Shown: positions 1 through 8,542 of the stretch, piece after piece
Layout of the letters: every line of letters starts with the position of its first letter
How positions within the stretch are numbered: the stretch's first letter is position 1
DNA from: Formosa sp. Hel3_A1_48
Lineage (GTDB): Bacteria > Bacteroidota > Bacteroidia > Flavobacteriales > Flavobacteriaceae
Assembly (NCBI RefSeq): GCF_001735715.1
Contig: NZ_CP017259.1
Coordinates: 1-64,000 of the forward strand
Length of the DNA: 64,000 nucleotides
Reading direction: 5' to 3'
Notes under the pieces: model-generated
The model's database searches: none
Told to the model about the DNA's origin: nothing
Seen by the model: the letters and a program-made list of their open reading frames with translations, nothing else
Translations under genes and position numbers: made by a program

Positions 1-1119
1 ATGAAATTTATTGTTTCCAGCACCTATTTATTAAAACAACTTCAAGTTTTAGGCGGTGTAATTAATAATTCCAACACCCTCCCAATTCTAGACAACTTTT
101 TGTTTGAACTAAATAATAACGCACTTACTGTATCTGCCAGTGATTTGGAAACCACTATGGCATCTGTACTAAATGTGGAAAGCGACAATCAAGGTCAAGT
201 CGCTATTCCTGCAAAACTATTACTCGATACCCTTAAAACATTTCCTGAGCAACCCCTAACCTTTGTCGTAGAATCAAATAACACTATAGAGATTAGTTCC
301 AATCACGGAAAATACGCCCTAGCCTATGCAAGTGCTGATGAATTTCCAAAGACTGTTGCCTTAGACAATCCTAGTCAAACAATAGTACCGTCAGAAATTT
401 TAGCTACTGCTATAAATAAAACAATTTTCGCAGCAGGAAACGATGACCTAAGACCGGTAATGAGCGGTGTATTTTTTCAATTTTCAACAGAGGGATTGAC
501 CTTTGTAGCTACCGATGCGCACAAGCTTGTAAAATACTCACGTACAGATGTTCAGTCCAATGAAACTGCGGAATTTATAATGCCTAAAAAACCATTAAAT
601 ATTTTAAAAGCTATACTAGCAACAAGTGAAGAAGAGGTAAAGATTGAGTATAACGATTCCAATGCAAAGTTCTCTTTTGGAGACACCGAACTAGTTTGCC
701 GATTGATTGATGGTAAATACCCAAATTATGAAGCAGTGATTCCAAAAGAAAATCCAAACCAATTAACCATCAATAGAAATCAATTTTTAAATTCTGTGCG
801 TCGTGTCTCTATTTTCTCAAACAAAACTACACACCAGATTCGTTTGCGTATAGCGGGTGCAGAACTCAACATATCTGCAGAAGATATCGACTACAGCAAC
901 AAAGCAGAAGAGCGTTTAACATGTGATTATCAGGGTGATGATATCCAAATTGGTTTCAATTCACGCTTTCTATCAGAAATGCTCAGCAACATAACAGCAG
1001 ATGACGTTCAACTCGAAATGAGTCTACCCAACAGAGCTGGTATTTTGACACCAGTCGACGGATTAGAACAAGGTGAGCAGGTAACCATGTTGGTAATGCC
1101 GGTTATGCTGAATAGCTAA
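1..1119 (+). CDS. dnaN: DNA polymerase III beta subunit (sliding clamp)
   Basis: Processivity clamp that encircles DNA and tethers the replicative polymerase, and also binds mismatch repair and lesion-bypass partners. The 372-residue product is full length for the family and shows the usual three-domain layout. Recognisable stretches include RPVMSGV near residue 155, IDGKYPNYEAVIP near 237 and the C-terminal clamp motif ending VMPVMLNS. The ATG is the first base of the window, so its promoter lies outside. dnaA is not visible. The next gene is convergent, with about 87 bp between them and no clear terminator hairpin. Confidence 0.97.
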   Translation: MKFIVSSTYLLKQLQVLGGVINNSNTLPILDNFLFELNNNALTVSASDLETTMASVLNVESDNQGQVAIPAKLLLDTLKTFPEQPLTFVVESNNTIEISSNHGKYALAYASADEFPKTVALDNPSQTIVPSEILATAINKTIFAAGNDDLRPVMSGVFFQFSTEGLTFVATDAHKLVKYSRTDVQSNETAEFIMPKKPLNILKAILATSEEEVKIEYNDSNAKFSFGDTELVCRLIDGKYPNYEAVIPKENPNQLTINRNQFLNSVRRVSIFSNKTTHQIRLRIAGAELNISAEDIDYSNKAEERLTCDYQGDDIQIGFNSRFLSEMLSNITADDVQLEMSLPNRAGILTPVDGLEQGEQVTMLVMPVMLNS

Positions 1120-1206
1120 ATTATTTGAAGAAAATACCCTGGATTTTAAATTGCTAATCTGTGGCTGCTTTGTATTGCGGTGGATAGACCTATAGCTCTT
1201 AAAAAA

Positions 1207-2823
1207 CTAGCTGTACATTTTCTCTCGAAGTACTTTAATTTTATCATCTTGCATGTACTCATCAAACGTTGTGTGGCGATCTATAACTCCTTTAGGTGTA
1301 AGTTCCACAACTCTATTGGCAACAGTTTGCGCAAATTCATGATCGTGGGTCGTAAACAATACTGTTCCCTTGAAGTTTTTGAGTGAATTATTGAATGCCG
1401 TAATACTTTCCAAATCCAAGTGGTTGGTGGGTTCATCCAACATCAAAACATTAGCGCGAATCATCATCATGCGCGAAAGCATACAACGCACTTTTTCTCC
1501 CCCAGAAAGAACATCAGCAGTTTTAAGCGCTTCTTCACCACTAAAAATCATTTTGCCCAAGAATCCACGAATGTAAACTTCCTCGCGTTCTTCTTCAGTG
1601 GTGGCCCACTGACGCAACCAATCAACAAGAGTTAGTTTTTCAGAAAAATATTCGCTATTGTCTAGTGGTAAATACGACTGAGAAGTGGTAACCCCCCAAG
1701 CATATTTCCCTATCTTGGCCTCTTGTTTCCCATTGATGATTTCATAGAAAGCTGTTGTCGCTCTAGAATCTTTTGAAAAGACAACCACTTTATCGCCTTT
1801 ATTTAAATTTAAATCGATGTTTTGAAAGAGCACTTCACCATCCAAATCTGCAGAGAGTTTTTCAACGTTTAAAATCTGATCTCCAGCTTCACGTTCACGC
1901 TCAAAAATGATGGCTGGATAGCGACGACTCGATGGGCGAATATCCGCAACATTGAGTTTATCAATCATTTTCTTTCGACTTGTCGCTTGCTTCGATTTTG
2001 CAACATTAGCAGAAAAACGACGAATAAACTCCTCTAACTCTTTTTTCTTTTCTTCAGCTTTCTTGTTCTGTTGAGCACGTTGCTTGGCGGCCAATTGAGA
2101 GGATTCGTACCAGAAGGTATAATTGCCCGAAAAATGATTTATTTTACTAAAATCTATATCTGAAATATGCGTGCAAACCGCATCCAAAAAGTGACGGTCA
2201 TGCGAGACTACAATCACACAATTGTCGTAGTTGGCCAAAAAGGTTTCCAGCCATGCTATGGTTTCGTAATCCAAGTCGTTGGTAGGCTCATCCATAATCA
2301 GTACGTCTGGCGAACCAAAAAGGGCTTGTGCCAAAAGCACACGAACCTTTTGTTTTCCGTCCAAATCGGCCATAGCAGTGTAGTGTGCATCTTCTTTGAT
2401 ACCTAAATTAGATAACATCGCAGCCGCATCGCTATCGGCATTCCATCCGTCCATTTCTTCATACTGCACTTGCAATTCTCCAATGCGATCGGCATTTGCG
2501 TCATTGTAGTCGTTGTAAAGTGCATCAATTTCGGTTTTAATAGCATATAATGGCTTATTCCCCATCAATACAGTTTCTAATACTGTGCTGCTATCGTACA
2601 AATTGTGATTTTGCTCTAAAACCGACATACGCTTTCCAGGCTCTAGGTGAACATGCCCAGAAGTTGCTTCTTGTTGACCAGAAATAATTTTTAGAAACGT
2701 GGATTTTCCTGCGCCATTGGCACCAATAATGCCGTAGCAATTCCCAGCATTGAATGTAACATTGACTTCGTCAAAAAGAACGCGTTTACCAAATTGTACC
2801 GATAAGTTTGAAACTGAAAGCAT
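1207..2823 (-). CDS. ABC-F family ATPase, YbiT-like, with one degenerate ATP site
   Basis: Soluble ribosome-associated ATPase of the ABC-F (translation factor) group: 538 aa, two nucleotide-binding domains joined by a charged linker, no membrane segments. Domain 1 has an intact Walker A (GANGAGKST, about residue 34) and Walker B (VLIMDEPTNDLD), but its signature is LDGKQ instead of LSGGQ. Domain 2 has a good signature (LSGGEK) and Walker B (VLMLDEPTNHLD), but the Walker A position reads VVFSKDSRATTA, without the GK(S/T) lysine. Since each site pairs the Walker A of one domain with the signature of the other, one composite site is intact and the other is lost on both faces. Family length and layout best fit the YbiT subgroup; its exact role in translation is inferred. 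Confidence 0.9.
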   Translation of the reverse strand: MLSVSNLSVQFGKRVLFDEVNVTFNAGNCYGIIGANGAGKSTFLKIISGQQEATSGHVHLEPGKRMSVLEQNHNLYDSSTVLETVLMGNKPLYAIKTEIDALYNDYNDANADRIGELQVQYEEMDGWNADSDAAAMLSNLGIKEDAHYTAMADLDGKQKVRVLLAQALFGSPDVLIMDEPTNDLDYETIAWLETFLANYDNCVIVVSHDRHFLDAVCTHISDIDFSKINHFSGNYTFWYESSQLAAKQRAQQNKKAEEKKKELEEFIRRFSANVAKSKQATSRKKMIDKLNVADIRPSSRRYPAIIFEREREAGDQILNVEKLSADLDGEVLFQNIDLNLNKGDKVVVFSKDSRATTAFYEIINGKQEAKIGKYAWGVTTSQSYLPLDNSEYFSEKLTLVDWLRQWATTEEEREEVYIRGFLGKMIFSGEEALKTADVLSGGEKVRCMLSRMMMIRANVLMLDEPTNHLDLESITAFNNSLKNFKGTVLFTTHDHEFAQTVANRVVELTPKGVIDRHTTFDEYMQDDKIKVLREKMYS

Positions 2824-2845
2824 GTATTTATGTAGTTATTTAGAG

Positions 2846-3718
2846 TTACCCTAAAACTTCGGCAACTTTTTTACCAATTTCTGCAGGAGAATCTACCACA
2901 TGCATACCGCATTCGCGCATGATGCGTTTTTTGGCTTGTGCAGTATCATCACTTCCACCAACAATAGCGCCTGCATGTCCCATAGTGCGTCCAGCTGGTG
3001 CCGTTTCACCAGCAATAAATCCTACTACAGGTTTTGTACTTCCACTGGCTTTGTACCATTGTGCGGCATCGCCTTCGAGTTGTCCACCAATTTCACCAAT
3101 CATAACGACACAGTCGGTTTCATCGTCGTTGATAAGAAGCTCTAAAGCTTCTTTGGTAGTGGTGCCAATGATGGGGTCACCTCCAATACCAATGGCAGTA
3201 GAAACCCCAAGGCCTTGTTTAACGACCTGATCAGCAGCTTCATAAGTCAATGTTCCCGATTTGGAAACTACACCCACTCTGCCCTTTTCAAATACAAATC
3301 CAGGCATGATCCCCACTTTGGCTTCTTCAGGTGTAATAACACCAGGACAGTTTGGTCCGACCAAACGGCAGTTTTTATCTTTTATATAATCTGCAGCTTT
3401 AATCATATCAGCTACAGGAATACCTTCTGTTATCGTTATAATCACTTCAATGCCAGCATCAGCCGCTTCCATTATGGCGTCGGCCGCAAAAGCAGGTGGT
3501 ACAAAAATAATAGTTGTATTGGCAGCTACTTGCTTCACTGCTTCTTCTACAGTATTAAATACTGGGCGATCCAAGTGTGTTTGACCACCTTTTCCAGGGG
3601 TTACACCACCAACAATACTTGTACCATAGGCAATCATTTGTTCGGCGTGAAAAGTTCCCTCACTCCCTGTAAATCCTTGAACAATTATTTTTGAATCTTT
3701 GTTAACTAAAACGCTCAT
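2846..3718 (-). CDS. sucD: Succinyl-CoA synthetase (ligase) alpha subunit
   Basis: TCA-cycle enzyme subunit that binds CoA and carries the phosphohistidine intermediate when succinyl-CoA is converted to succinate with NTP formation. It is 290 aa, the normal length. Visible marks are the N-terminal CoA-binding fold with GFTGSEGTFHAEQM, the central GPNCPGVI and SKSGTLTYE motifs, and the active-site histidine in GRTMGHAGAIVGG near residue 248. The beta subunit sucC is not in the window, so the two subunits are encoded apart, which is common in this group. It lies 22 bp upstream of the ABC-F gene on the same strand and 62 bp downstream of the lpx block. Confidence 0.96.
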   Translation of the reverse strand: MSVLVNKDSKIIVQGFTGSEGTFHAEQMIAYGTSIVGGVTPGKGGQTHLDRPVFNTVEEAVKQVAANTTIIFVPPAFAADAIMEAADAGIEVIITITEGIPVADMIKAADYIKDKNCRLVGPNCPGVITPEEAKVGIMPGFVFEKGRVGVVSKSGTLTYEAADQVVKQGLGVSTAIGIGGDPIIGTTTKEALELLINDDETDCVVMIGEIGGQLEGDAAQWYKASGSTKPVVGFIAGETAPAGRTMGHAGAIVGGSDDTAQAKKRIMRECGMHVVDSPAEIGKKVAEVLG

Positions 3719-3780
3719 TGAAGTTTATTTTTTAATTGGTGCAAATGTAATTTTTTGAAGTTGATTTTTAAAATCAATTC

Positions 3781-4716
3781 TTATTTTTCTTTCAACATTT
3801 GTAGCAATTTCGGTAATTGGCGTAGAGCGGCCATTTCTTTTAGGCTGGCCCGCGATTCTTGAATAGGGGTACCAAAATATGTTGTATTACCCGCAACAGA
3901 TTTAGTTACACCTGTTTGACCCAAAATCACTGCTTTTGCACCAATTGTAATACCGCTATTGGTTCCTACTTGGCCCCATATTGTTACTTCATCTTCAATA
4001 ATACAACAGCCTGCTATACCAGTTTGTGAGGCAATAAGACATTTTTTTCCGATTACAGTATCATGGCCTACTTGAATTTGATTATCCAATTTAGAACCCT
4101 GACCAATGGTTGTATCTGCTGTTACGCCTCTATCTATGGTACAGCCAGAACCTATATGAACGTCATCTTCAATAACTACCCGACCACACGAAAGTAATTG
4201 ATCATAGCCTTCTGGACGATTTTTGTAATAAAAAGCATCTCCACCTAAAACTGTTCCTGAGCCAATCACTACATTATCGCCTACAATAGCATCAGAAACT
4301 ATTGTAACATTAGCGTGAATCAAACAATTTTTACCAATCTGGACGTTGGGGCCGATATAAACATTTGGTTGAATATGAGTATCATCACCTATTTTAGCTG
4401 ATGGATCAATACTTACTGAGGAACGCACAAAAGGTTTGAAATGAGAAGTGAGTACGTTAAAGTCGCGGAATGGATCGTCGCTAATCAAAAGCGCTTTTCC
4501 TTCTGGGCAATCAACCTTTTTATTAATCAAGACGACCGTAGCATTAGAATTTAGTGCTTTGTCGTAATACTTAGGGTGATCAACAAAAACAATATCACCA
4601 GCGGTCACCACATGAATTTCGTTGATCCCTAAAACAGGAAAATCGTCAGCACCTACATAATTACAATTTAAGAGTGAAGCGATGTGTCTTAAGGTCTGCG
4701 GTACGGGAAATTTCAT
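3781..4716 (-). CDS. LpxD-like acyltransferase paralogue (left-handed beta-helix)
   Basis: A second LpxD-type protein (311 aa) in the same block as the canonical lpxD at 7495-8517. It has an N-terminal uridine-binding-like domain (about residues 1-100), a long run of hexapeptide repeats, and a C-terminal helix. The His of the LpxD catalytic motif is kept (NQIQVGHDTVIG). The GADGFGF motif of the canonical copy is replaced by GGDAFYYK, so its acyl or sugar pocket may differ. Likely reaction: N-acylation of a UDP-linked amino sugar with an acyl-ACP donor in the cytosol. Only 6 bp separates it from efp, so it is probably co-transcribed. Function beyond the acyltransferase fold is inferred. Confidence 0.8.
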   Translation of the reverse strand: MKFPVPQTLRHIASLLNCNYVGADDFPVLGINEIHVVTAGDIVFVDHPKYYDKALNSNATVVLINKKVDCPEGKALLISDDPFRDFNVLTSHFKPFVRSSVSIDPSAKIGDDTHIQPNVYIGPNVQIGKNCLIHANVTIVSDAIVGDNVVIGSGTVLGGDAFYYKNRPEGYDQLLSCGRVVIEDDVHIGSGCTIDRGVTADTTIGQGSKLDNQIQVGHDTVIGKKCLIASQTGIAGCCIIEDEVTIWGQVGTNSGITIGAKAVILGQTGVTKSVAGNTTYFGTPIQESRASLKEMAALRQLPKLLQMLKEK

Positions 4717-4722
4717 AGAAAT

Positions 4723-5289
4723 TTACTCTTTAACTCGTTCTTTGTAAGTGCCTTTAGCAGTTTCGATTTTGATCTTATCGCCTTCGTTTATGAATAATGG
4801 GACGTTTATAGTTGCGCCAGTTTCAACTGTAGCAGGTTTAGTAGCGTTTGTTGCTGTATTGCCTTTGACTCCTGGTTCAGTAGAAGTTACTTCAAGTATA
4901 ACACTCGCAGGCATATCTACAGAAAGTGGCATATCGTCTTCAGAATTAATAATAACAGTTACAACCTCCCCTTCTTTTAAAAGCCCGGGGTTATCTATAG
5001 TATTAACGTTTAATGTAATCTGGTTATAATCTTCAACATTCATGAAATGATACATGTCTCCTTCTGGGTATAGGTATTGAAATTTATGTGTTTCAACACG
5101 AACATCCACTATTTTATGTCCTGCAGAAAAAGTATTATCAATAACTTTTCCTGTGGTTACACTTTTAAGTTTTGTTCGTACAAAAGCAGGGCCCTTTCCT
5201 GGTTTAACGTGTAAAAATTCAATAATTTTAAAAATATCGTGGTTGTAGCGAATGCATAAACCGTTTCTGATGTCTGATGTGTTTGCCAT
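4723..5289 (-). CDS. efp: Elongation factor P
   Basis: Translation factor that binds between the ribosomal P and E sites and rescues stalling at polyproline stretches. The 188-aa protein has the three EF-P barrels; the loop PGKGPAFVR places the usually modified lysine at residue 32 (equivalent to E. coli Lys34). The C-terminal signature DPG/GDT region appears as TEPGVKGNTATNATKPATVETGA. It sits inside the lipid A gene string with 4-6 bp gaps on both sides, an arrangement I associate with flavobacteria, so it is probably transcribed with lpxA and lpxD2. No modification gene is visible nearby. Confidence 0.96.
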   Translation of the reverse strand: MANTSDIRNGLCIRYNHDIFKIIEFLHVKPGKGPAFVRTKLKSVTTGKVIDNTFSAGHKIVDVRVETHKFQYLYPEGDMYHFMNVEDYNQITLNVNTIDNPGLLKEGEVVTVIINSEDDMPLSVDMPASVILEVTSTEPGVKGNTATNATKPATVETGATINVPLFINEGDKIKIETAKGTYKERVKE

Positions 5290-5293
5290 AATA

Positions 5294-6079
5294 TTAATTT
5301 GATTTAAAATAACCCTTCATGATTCCACGGTGCGAATTTTTGATAAATTGTAAAATTTCATCCCGCTCCGGTGTGGCCTCCATTTCAGCTTCAATAATGG
5401 ATGAAGCTTGAGTGTTATTATAATTTTTTTGATAGAGCAATCTGTAAATTCCTTGAATTTCTCTAATTTTCTCTGTGCTGTATCCTCTACGGCGCAGTCC
5501 AACAGAATTGATCCCAACGTAAGACAAAGGCTCACGTGCCGCCTTAACAAATGGTGGAACATCTTTGCGTACCAACGATCCACCGGTCACAAAAGCGTGG
5601 TTTCCAATAGAACAAAACTGATGTACAGCGGTCATACCAGCAAGCACCACATAATCACCAACATTAATGTGACCTGCTAGAGTACTGTTATTTGAAAAAA
5701 TACAATTCTTCCCAACAACGCAGTCATGAGCAATGTGACAATAGGCCATGATTAAGCAATTATCACCAATTACCGTTTTCATTCGGTCAGTAGTACCTCT
5801 ATTGATTGTAACACATTCTCGTATGGTGACATTATCGCCGATAACTGTAGTAGTATCTTCATCATTGTATTTTAAATCTTGAGGATTTGCTGAAATGACA
5901 GATCCAGGAAAAATATTACAATTTTTTCCGATCCTTGCTCCTTCCATTATTGTTACATTGGACCCAATCCATGAACCTTCGCCAATAACCACATTATTGT
6001 TGATGGTTGTAAAGGGTTCTATGACAACGTTTTTTGCGATTTTGGCGCCTGGATGAACGTATGCTAGTGGTTGATTCAT
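5294..6079 (-). CDS. lpxA: UDP-N-acetylglucosamine O-acyltransferase
   Basis: First step of lipid A synthesis: transfer of a 3-hydroxyacyl chain from ACP to the 3-OH of UDP-GlcNAc in the cytosol. It is 261 aa, close to the E. coli enzyme. Hexapeptide repeats fill the N-terminal two thirds, the catalytic His lies in the MAYCHIAHDC motif near residue 120, and the C-terminal helical part contains GLRRRGYS. It lies 15 bp downstream of the lpxC-fabZ fusion and 4 bp upstream of efp, consistent with one operon. Confidence 0.97.
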   Translation of the reverse strand: MNQPLAYVHPGAKIAKNVVIEPFTTINNNVVIGEGSWIGSNVTIMEGARIGKNCNIFPGSVISANPQDLKYNDEDTTTVIGDNVTIRECVTINRGTTDRMKTVIGDNCLIMAYCHIAHDCVVGKNCIFSNNSTLAGHINVGDYVVLAGMTAVHQFCSIGNHAFVTGGSLVRKDVPPFVKAAREPLSYVGINSVGLRRRGYSTEKIREIQGIYRLLYQKNYNNTQASSIIEAEMEATPERDEILQFIKNSHRGIMKGYFKSN

Positions 6080-6094
6080 TCGTTTGTTTTTATA

Positions 6095-7498
6095 CTATTT
6101 TACCTTAGAAATTTGAGCCATTAATTCGGCTTCTGCACACAATTTACCGTTAGCATAAGCATAGCCTTGCATGTGGCAAATGCCCCTGCGAATTGGCGTT
6201 ATGAGCGAGCAACTAAATATAAGTGTGTCTCCAGGTACTACTTTTTGTTTGAACTTCACTTTATCTATTTTCATAAAAAACGTGAGGTAATTTTCTGGAT
6301 CTGGCACTGTATTAAGAACCAGAATACCACCCGTTTGTGCCATTGCTTCAACAATGAGTACTCCGGGCATTACAGGTGCACCAGGAAAATGTCCTTGAAA
6401 AAAGGACTCGTTCATTGTAACATTTTTGGAACCAATCACATGATTTGGCGAGAGCTCAAATACTTTGTCAATTAACAAAAATGGTGGACGGTGTGGCAAC
6501 ATATCCATAATGGCATTCACATCCATAACTGGAGTTTGATTCAAATCAACCGCAGGCATTTTATTTCGTCGTTCTATTTTTATAATCTTGGCCATTTTCT
6601 TTGCGAATTGAGTATTGACAAAGTGCCCCGGTTTATTAGCAATAACTTTACCCTGCAAGCGAATACCGGTTAGAGCCAGATCACCAATAACGTCTAAAAG
6701 CTTGTGTCGTGCAGCTTCATTAGGATAATGTAAGGTTAAATTATCTAAAATCCCGTTTGGTTTTACTGAAATTGAATCTTTATTAAAAGCGACTTTTAGC
6801 TTTTCCATAGTTTCTTTCGAGAGCGGTTTGTCAACGTATACAATAGCATTGTTAAGATCCCCACCTTTAATTAAGCCATGCTCAAGGAGCATTTCTAATT
6901 CGTGTAAGAAACTAAAGGTTCTAGAAGCCGCAATATCTTTTTTAAAGTTCGAAAGCTTTTGGAGTGTAGCATTTTGCGTTCCTAGTACTTTGGTGCCAAA
7001 ATCAACCATAGTCGTTACCTGATACTCATCAGATGGAATGATAGTAATATCACTCCCTGTTTCTTCATCAATATACGATATTACATCTTTGACTATGTAA
7101 ACTTCTCTAAAAGCATCTAATTCCTCTATGCCAGCTTGTTCAAGAGCTTCTATGAAAAATTTAGACGATCCGTCCATAATGGGAGGTTCAGAAGCATTCA
7201 ATTCAATTATGGCGTTGTCGATTTCCAATCCCACTAAGGCAGCAAGTACGTGTTCGCTAGTTTGAATAGAAACACCATTTTTTTCTAAACAAGTTCCTCT
7301 TTGTGTACTCGTTACAAAATTAGCATCAGCCTTGATGATAGGCTCACCCTCCAAATCTACTCTTTTGAAAGCATAACCAAAGTTTGGTTCTGCGGGCAAA
7401 AAAGTAAGCCTTACGTTATTACCTGTGTGTAATCCTACTCCTTCTAGCGTAATTGGATTAGAAATTGTTGTTTGTTTAGATTGGGTTTTTGTAATCAT
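6095..7498 (-). CDS. lpxC/fabZ: LpxC-FabZ fusion: deacetylase plus 3-hydroxyacyl-ACP dehydratase
   Basis: Bifunctional protein of 467 aa. The N-terminal part (about 1-310) is the zinc deacetylase that commits UDP-acyl-GlcNAc to lipid A. Zinc and catalytic residues are visible in SEHVLAAL (near 82), RHKLLDVIGD (near 243) and the GHFVNTQ motif (near 270). The C-terminal part (about 325-467) is the FabZ dehydratase of fatty acid elongation, with LPHRPPFLLIDKV and the catalytic motif GHFPGAPVMPGVLIVEAMAQ. This fusion is a hallmark of Bacteroidota. The start overlaps the lpxD stop by 4 nt (ATGA type), suggesting translational coupling. Confidence 0.97.
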   Translation of the reverse strand: MITKTQSKQTTISNPITLEGVGLHTGNNVRLTFLPAEPNFGYAFKRVDLEGEPIIKADANFVTSTQRGTCLEKNGVSIQTSEHVLAALVGLEIDNAIIELNASEPPIMDGSSKFFIEALEQAGIEELDAFREVYIVKDVISYIDEETGSDITIIPSDEYQVTTMVDFGTKVLGTQNATLQKLSNFKKDIAASRTFSFLHELEMLLEHGLIKGGDLNNAIVYVDKPLSKETMEKLKVAFNKDSISVKPNGILDNLTLHYPNEAARHKLLDVIGDLALTGIRLQGKVIANKPGHFVNTQFAKKMAKIIKIERRNKMPAVDLNQTPVMDVNAIMDMLPHRPPFLLIDKVFELSPNHVIGSKNVTMNESFFQGHFPGAPVMPGVLIVEAMAQTGGILVLNTVPDPENYLTFFMKIDKVKFKQKVVPGDTLIFSCSLITPIRRGICHMQGYAYANGKLCAEAELMAQISKVK

Positions 7499-8517
7499 TT
7501 TTTTATTTGTTTTTCAAGCTCAGTAATTGTTTTTGCAATCTGAGGTAGGTTTTTAAAATGAACATAGGATTTGTAGTAATCACCATAACCAATCGCAGGA
7601 GTACCCTGCAAAACTTCGTTGTCTGAAACGTTTTTTGAAATTCCTGATTGTCCCTGGATTTTTACCTTATTTCCTATAGTAATATGTCCAGCAATACCAA
7701 CTTGGCCACCAATTTGACAATAGGCACCAATTTTAGTTGAGCCTGCAATTCCCGTTTGAGCAGCAATAACAGTATGTTCCCCTATAACTACATTGTGAGC
7801 AATTTGGATTTGATTATCCAATTTCACTCCTCTTCTAATGATGGTGGAACCTAAAGTTGCACGATCAATTGTTGTCGCAGCTCCTATGTCTACGTTATCT
7901 TCAATAACGACATTCCCAATTTGAGGAACCTTGTCGTAAACTCCTTTTTCATTTGGAGAGAACCCAAAACCATCGGCGCCAATAACAACAGATGCATCAA
8001 TGTTACAATGATTACCAACTATACAGTCAGAGTATATTTTAACACCCGCCATGACTGTAGTATTATCTCCAATTACGACATTGTCACCAATGTAACAATT
8101 AGGGTAAATTTTGACATTATTTCCTATATGAACATTTTCGCCTATTGAAGTAAATGCACCAATATAAATTTGATCTCCATAGACTGCACTATCCGCAATT
8201 GAAATTGGCGCTTCGATACCAAGTTTGTTGTTTTTGATCAAATTGTAATGCTCCAAAAGTTTTGAAAATGCAGTATACGCATTGGCAACTTTCACTAGAG
8301 TAGTTGAAATTTCTTTCTCAGCAACAAAATCGTGATCTACAATAGTAACAGAAGCGTGGGTGGAATAAATGAAAGGAGTGTATTTAGGATTGGACAAAAA
8401 AGTAAGAGATCCGGCTTCACCATCTTCAATCTTAGAAAGAGTGTGGACTTCTACGTTTTCATCGCCAACGACTTCTCCGTTGAGCAATTCGGCTATTTGA
8501 TTAGCTGTAAATTTCAT
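7495..8517 (-). CDS. lpxD: UDP-3-O-acylglucosamine N-acyltransferase
   Basis: Third step of lipid A synthesis: adds the second 3-hydroxyacyl chain to the 2-amino group. It is 340 aa with an N-terminal uridine-binding domain, hexapeptide repeats over most of the rest, the GADGFGF motif near residue 177, the catalytic His in NQIQIAHNVVIG near 240, and a short C-terminal helix. It is the first gene of the block lpxD, lpxC-fabZ, lpxA, efp, lpxD2. The 25-bp gap to the HD gene upstream suggests the HD gene may be in the same transcript. Confidence 0.96.
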   Translation of the reverse strand: MKFTANQIAELLNGEVVGDENVEVHTLSKIEDGEAGSLTFLSNPKYTPFIYSTHASVTIVDHDFVAEKEISTTLVKVANAYTAFSKLLEHYNLIKNNKLGIEAPISIADSAVYGDQIYIGAFTSIGENVHIGNNVKIYPNCYIGDNVVIGDNTTVMAGVKIYSDCIVGNHCNIDASVVIGADGFGFSPNEKGVYDKVPQIGNVVIEDNVDIGAATTIDRATLGSTIIRRGVKLDNQIQIAHNVVIGEHTVIAAQTGIAGSTKIGAYCQIGGQVGIAGHITIGNKVKIQGQSGISKNVSDNEVLQGTPAIGYGDYYKSYVHFKNLPQIAKTITELEKQIKK

Positions 8518-8542
8518 TCAACTGCAAAAGTAAAAAAAATAA

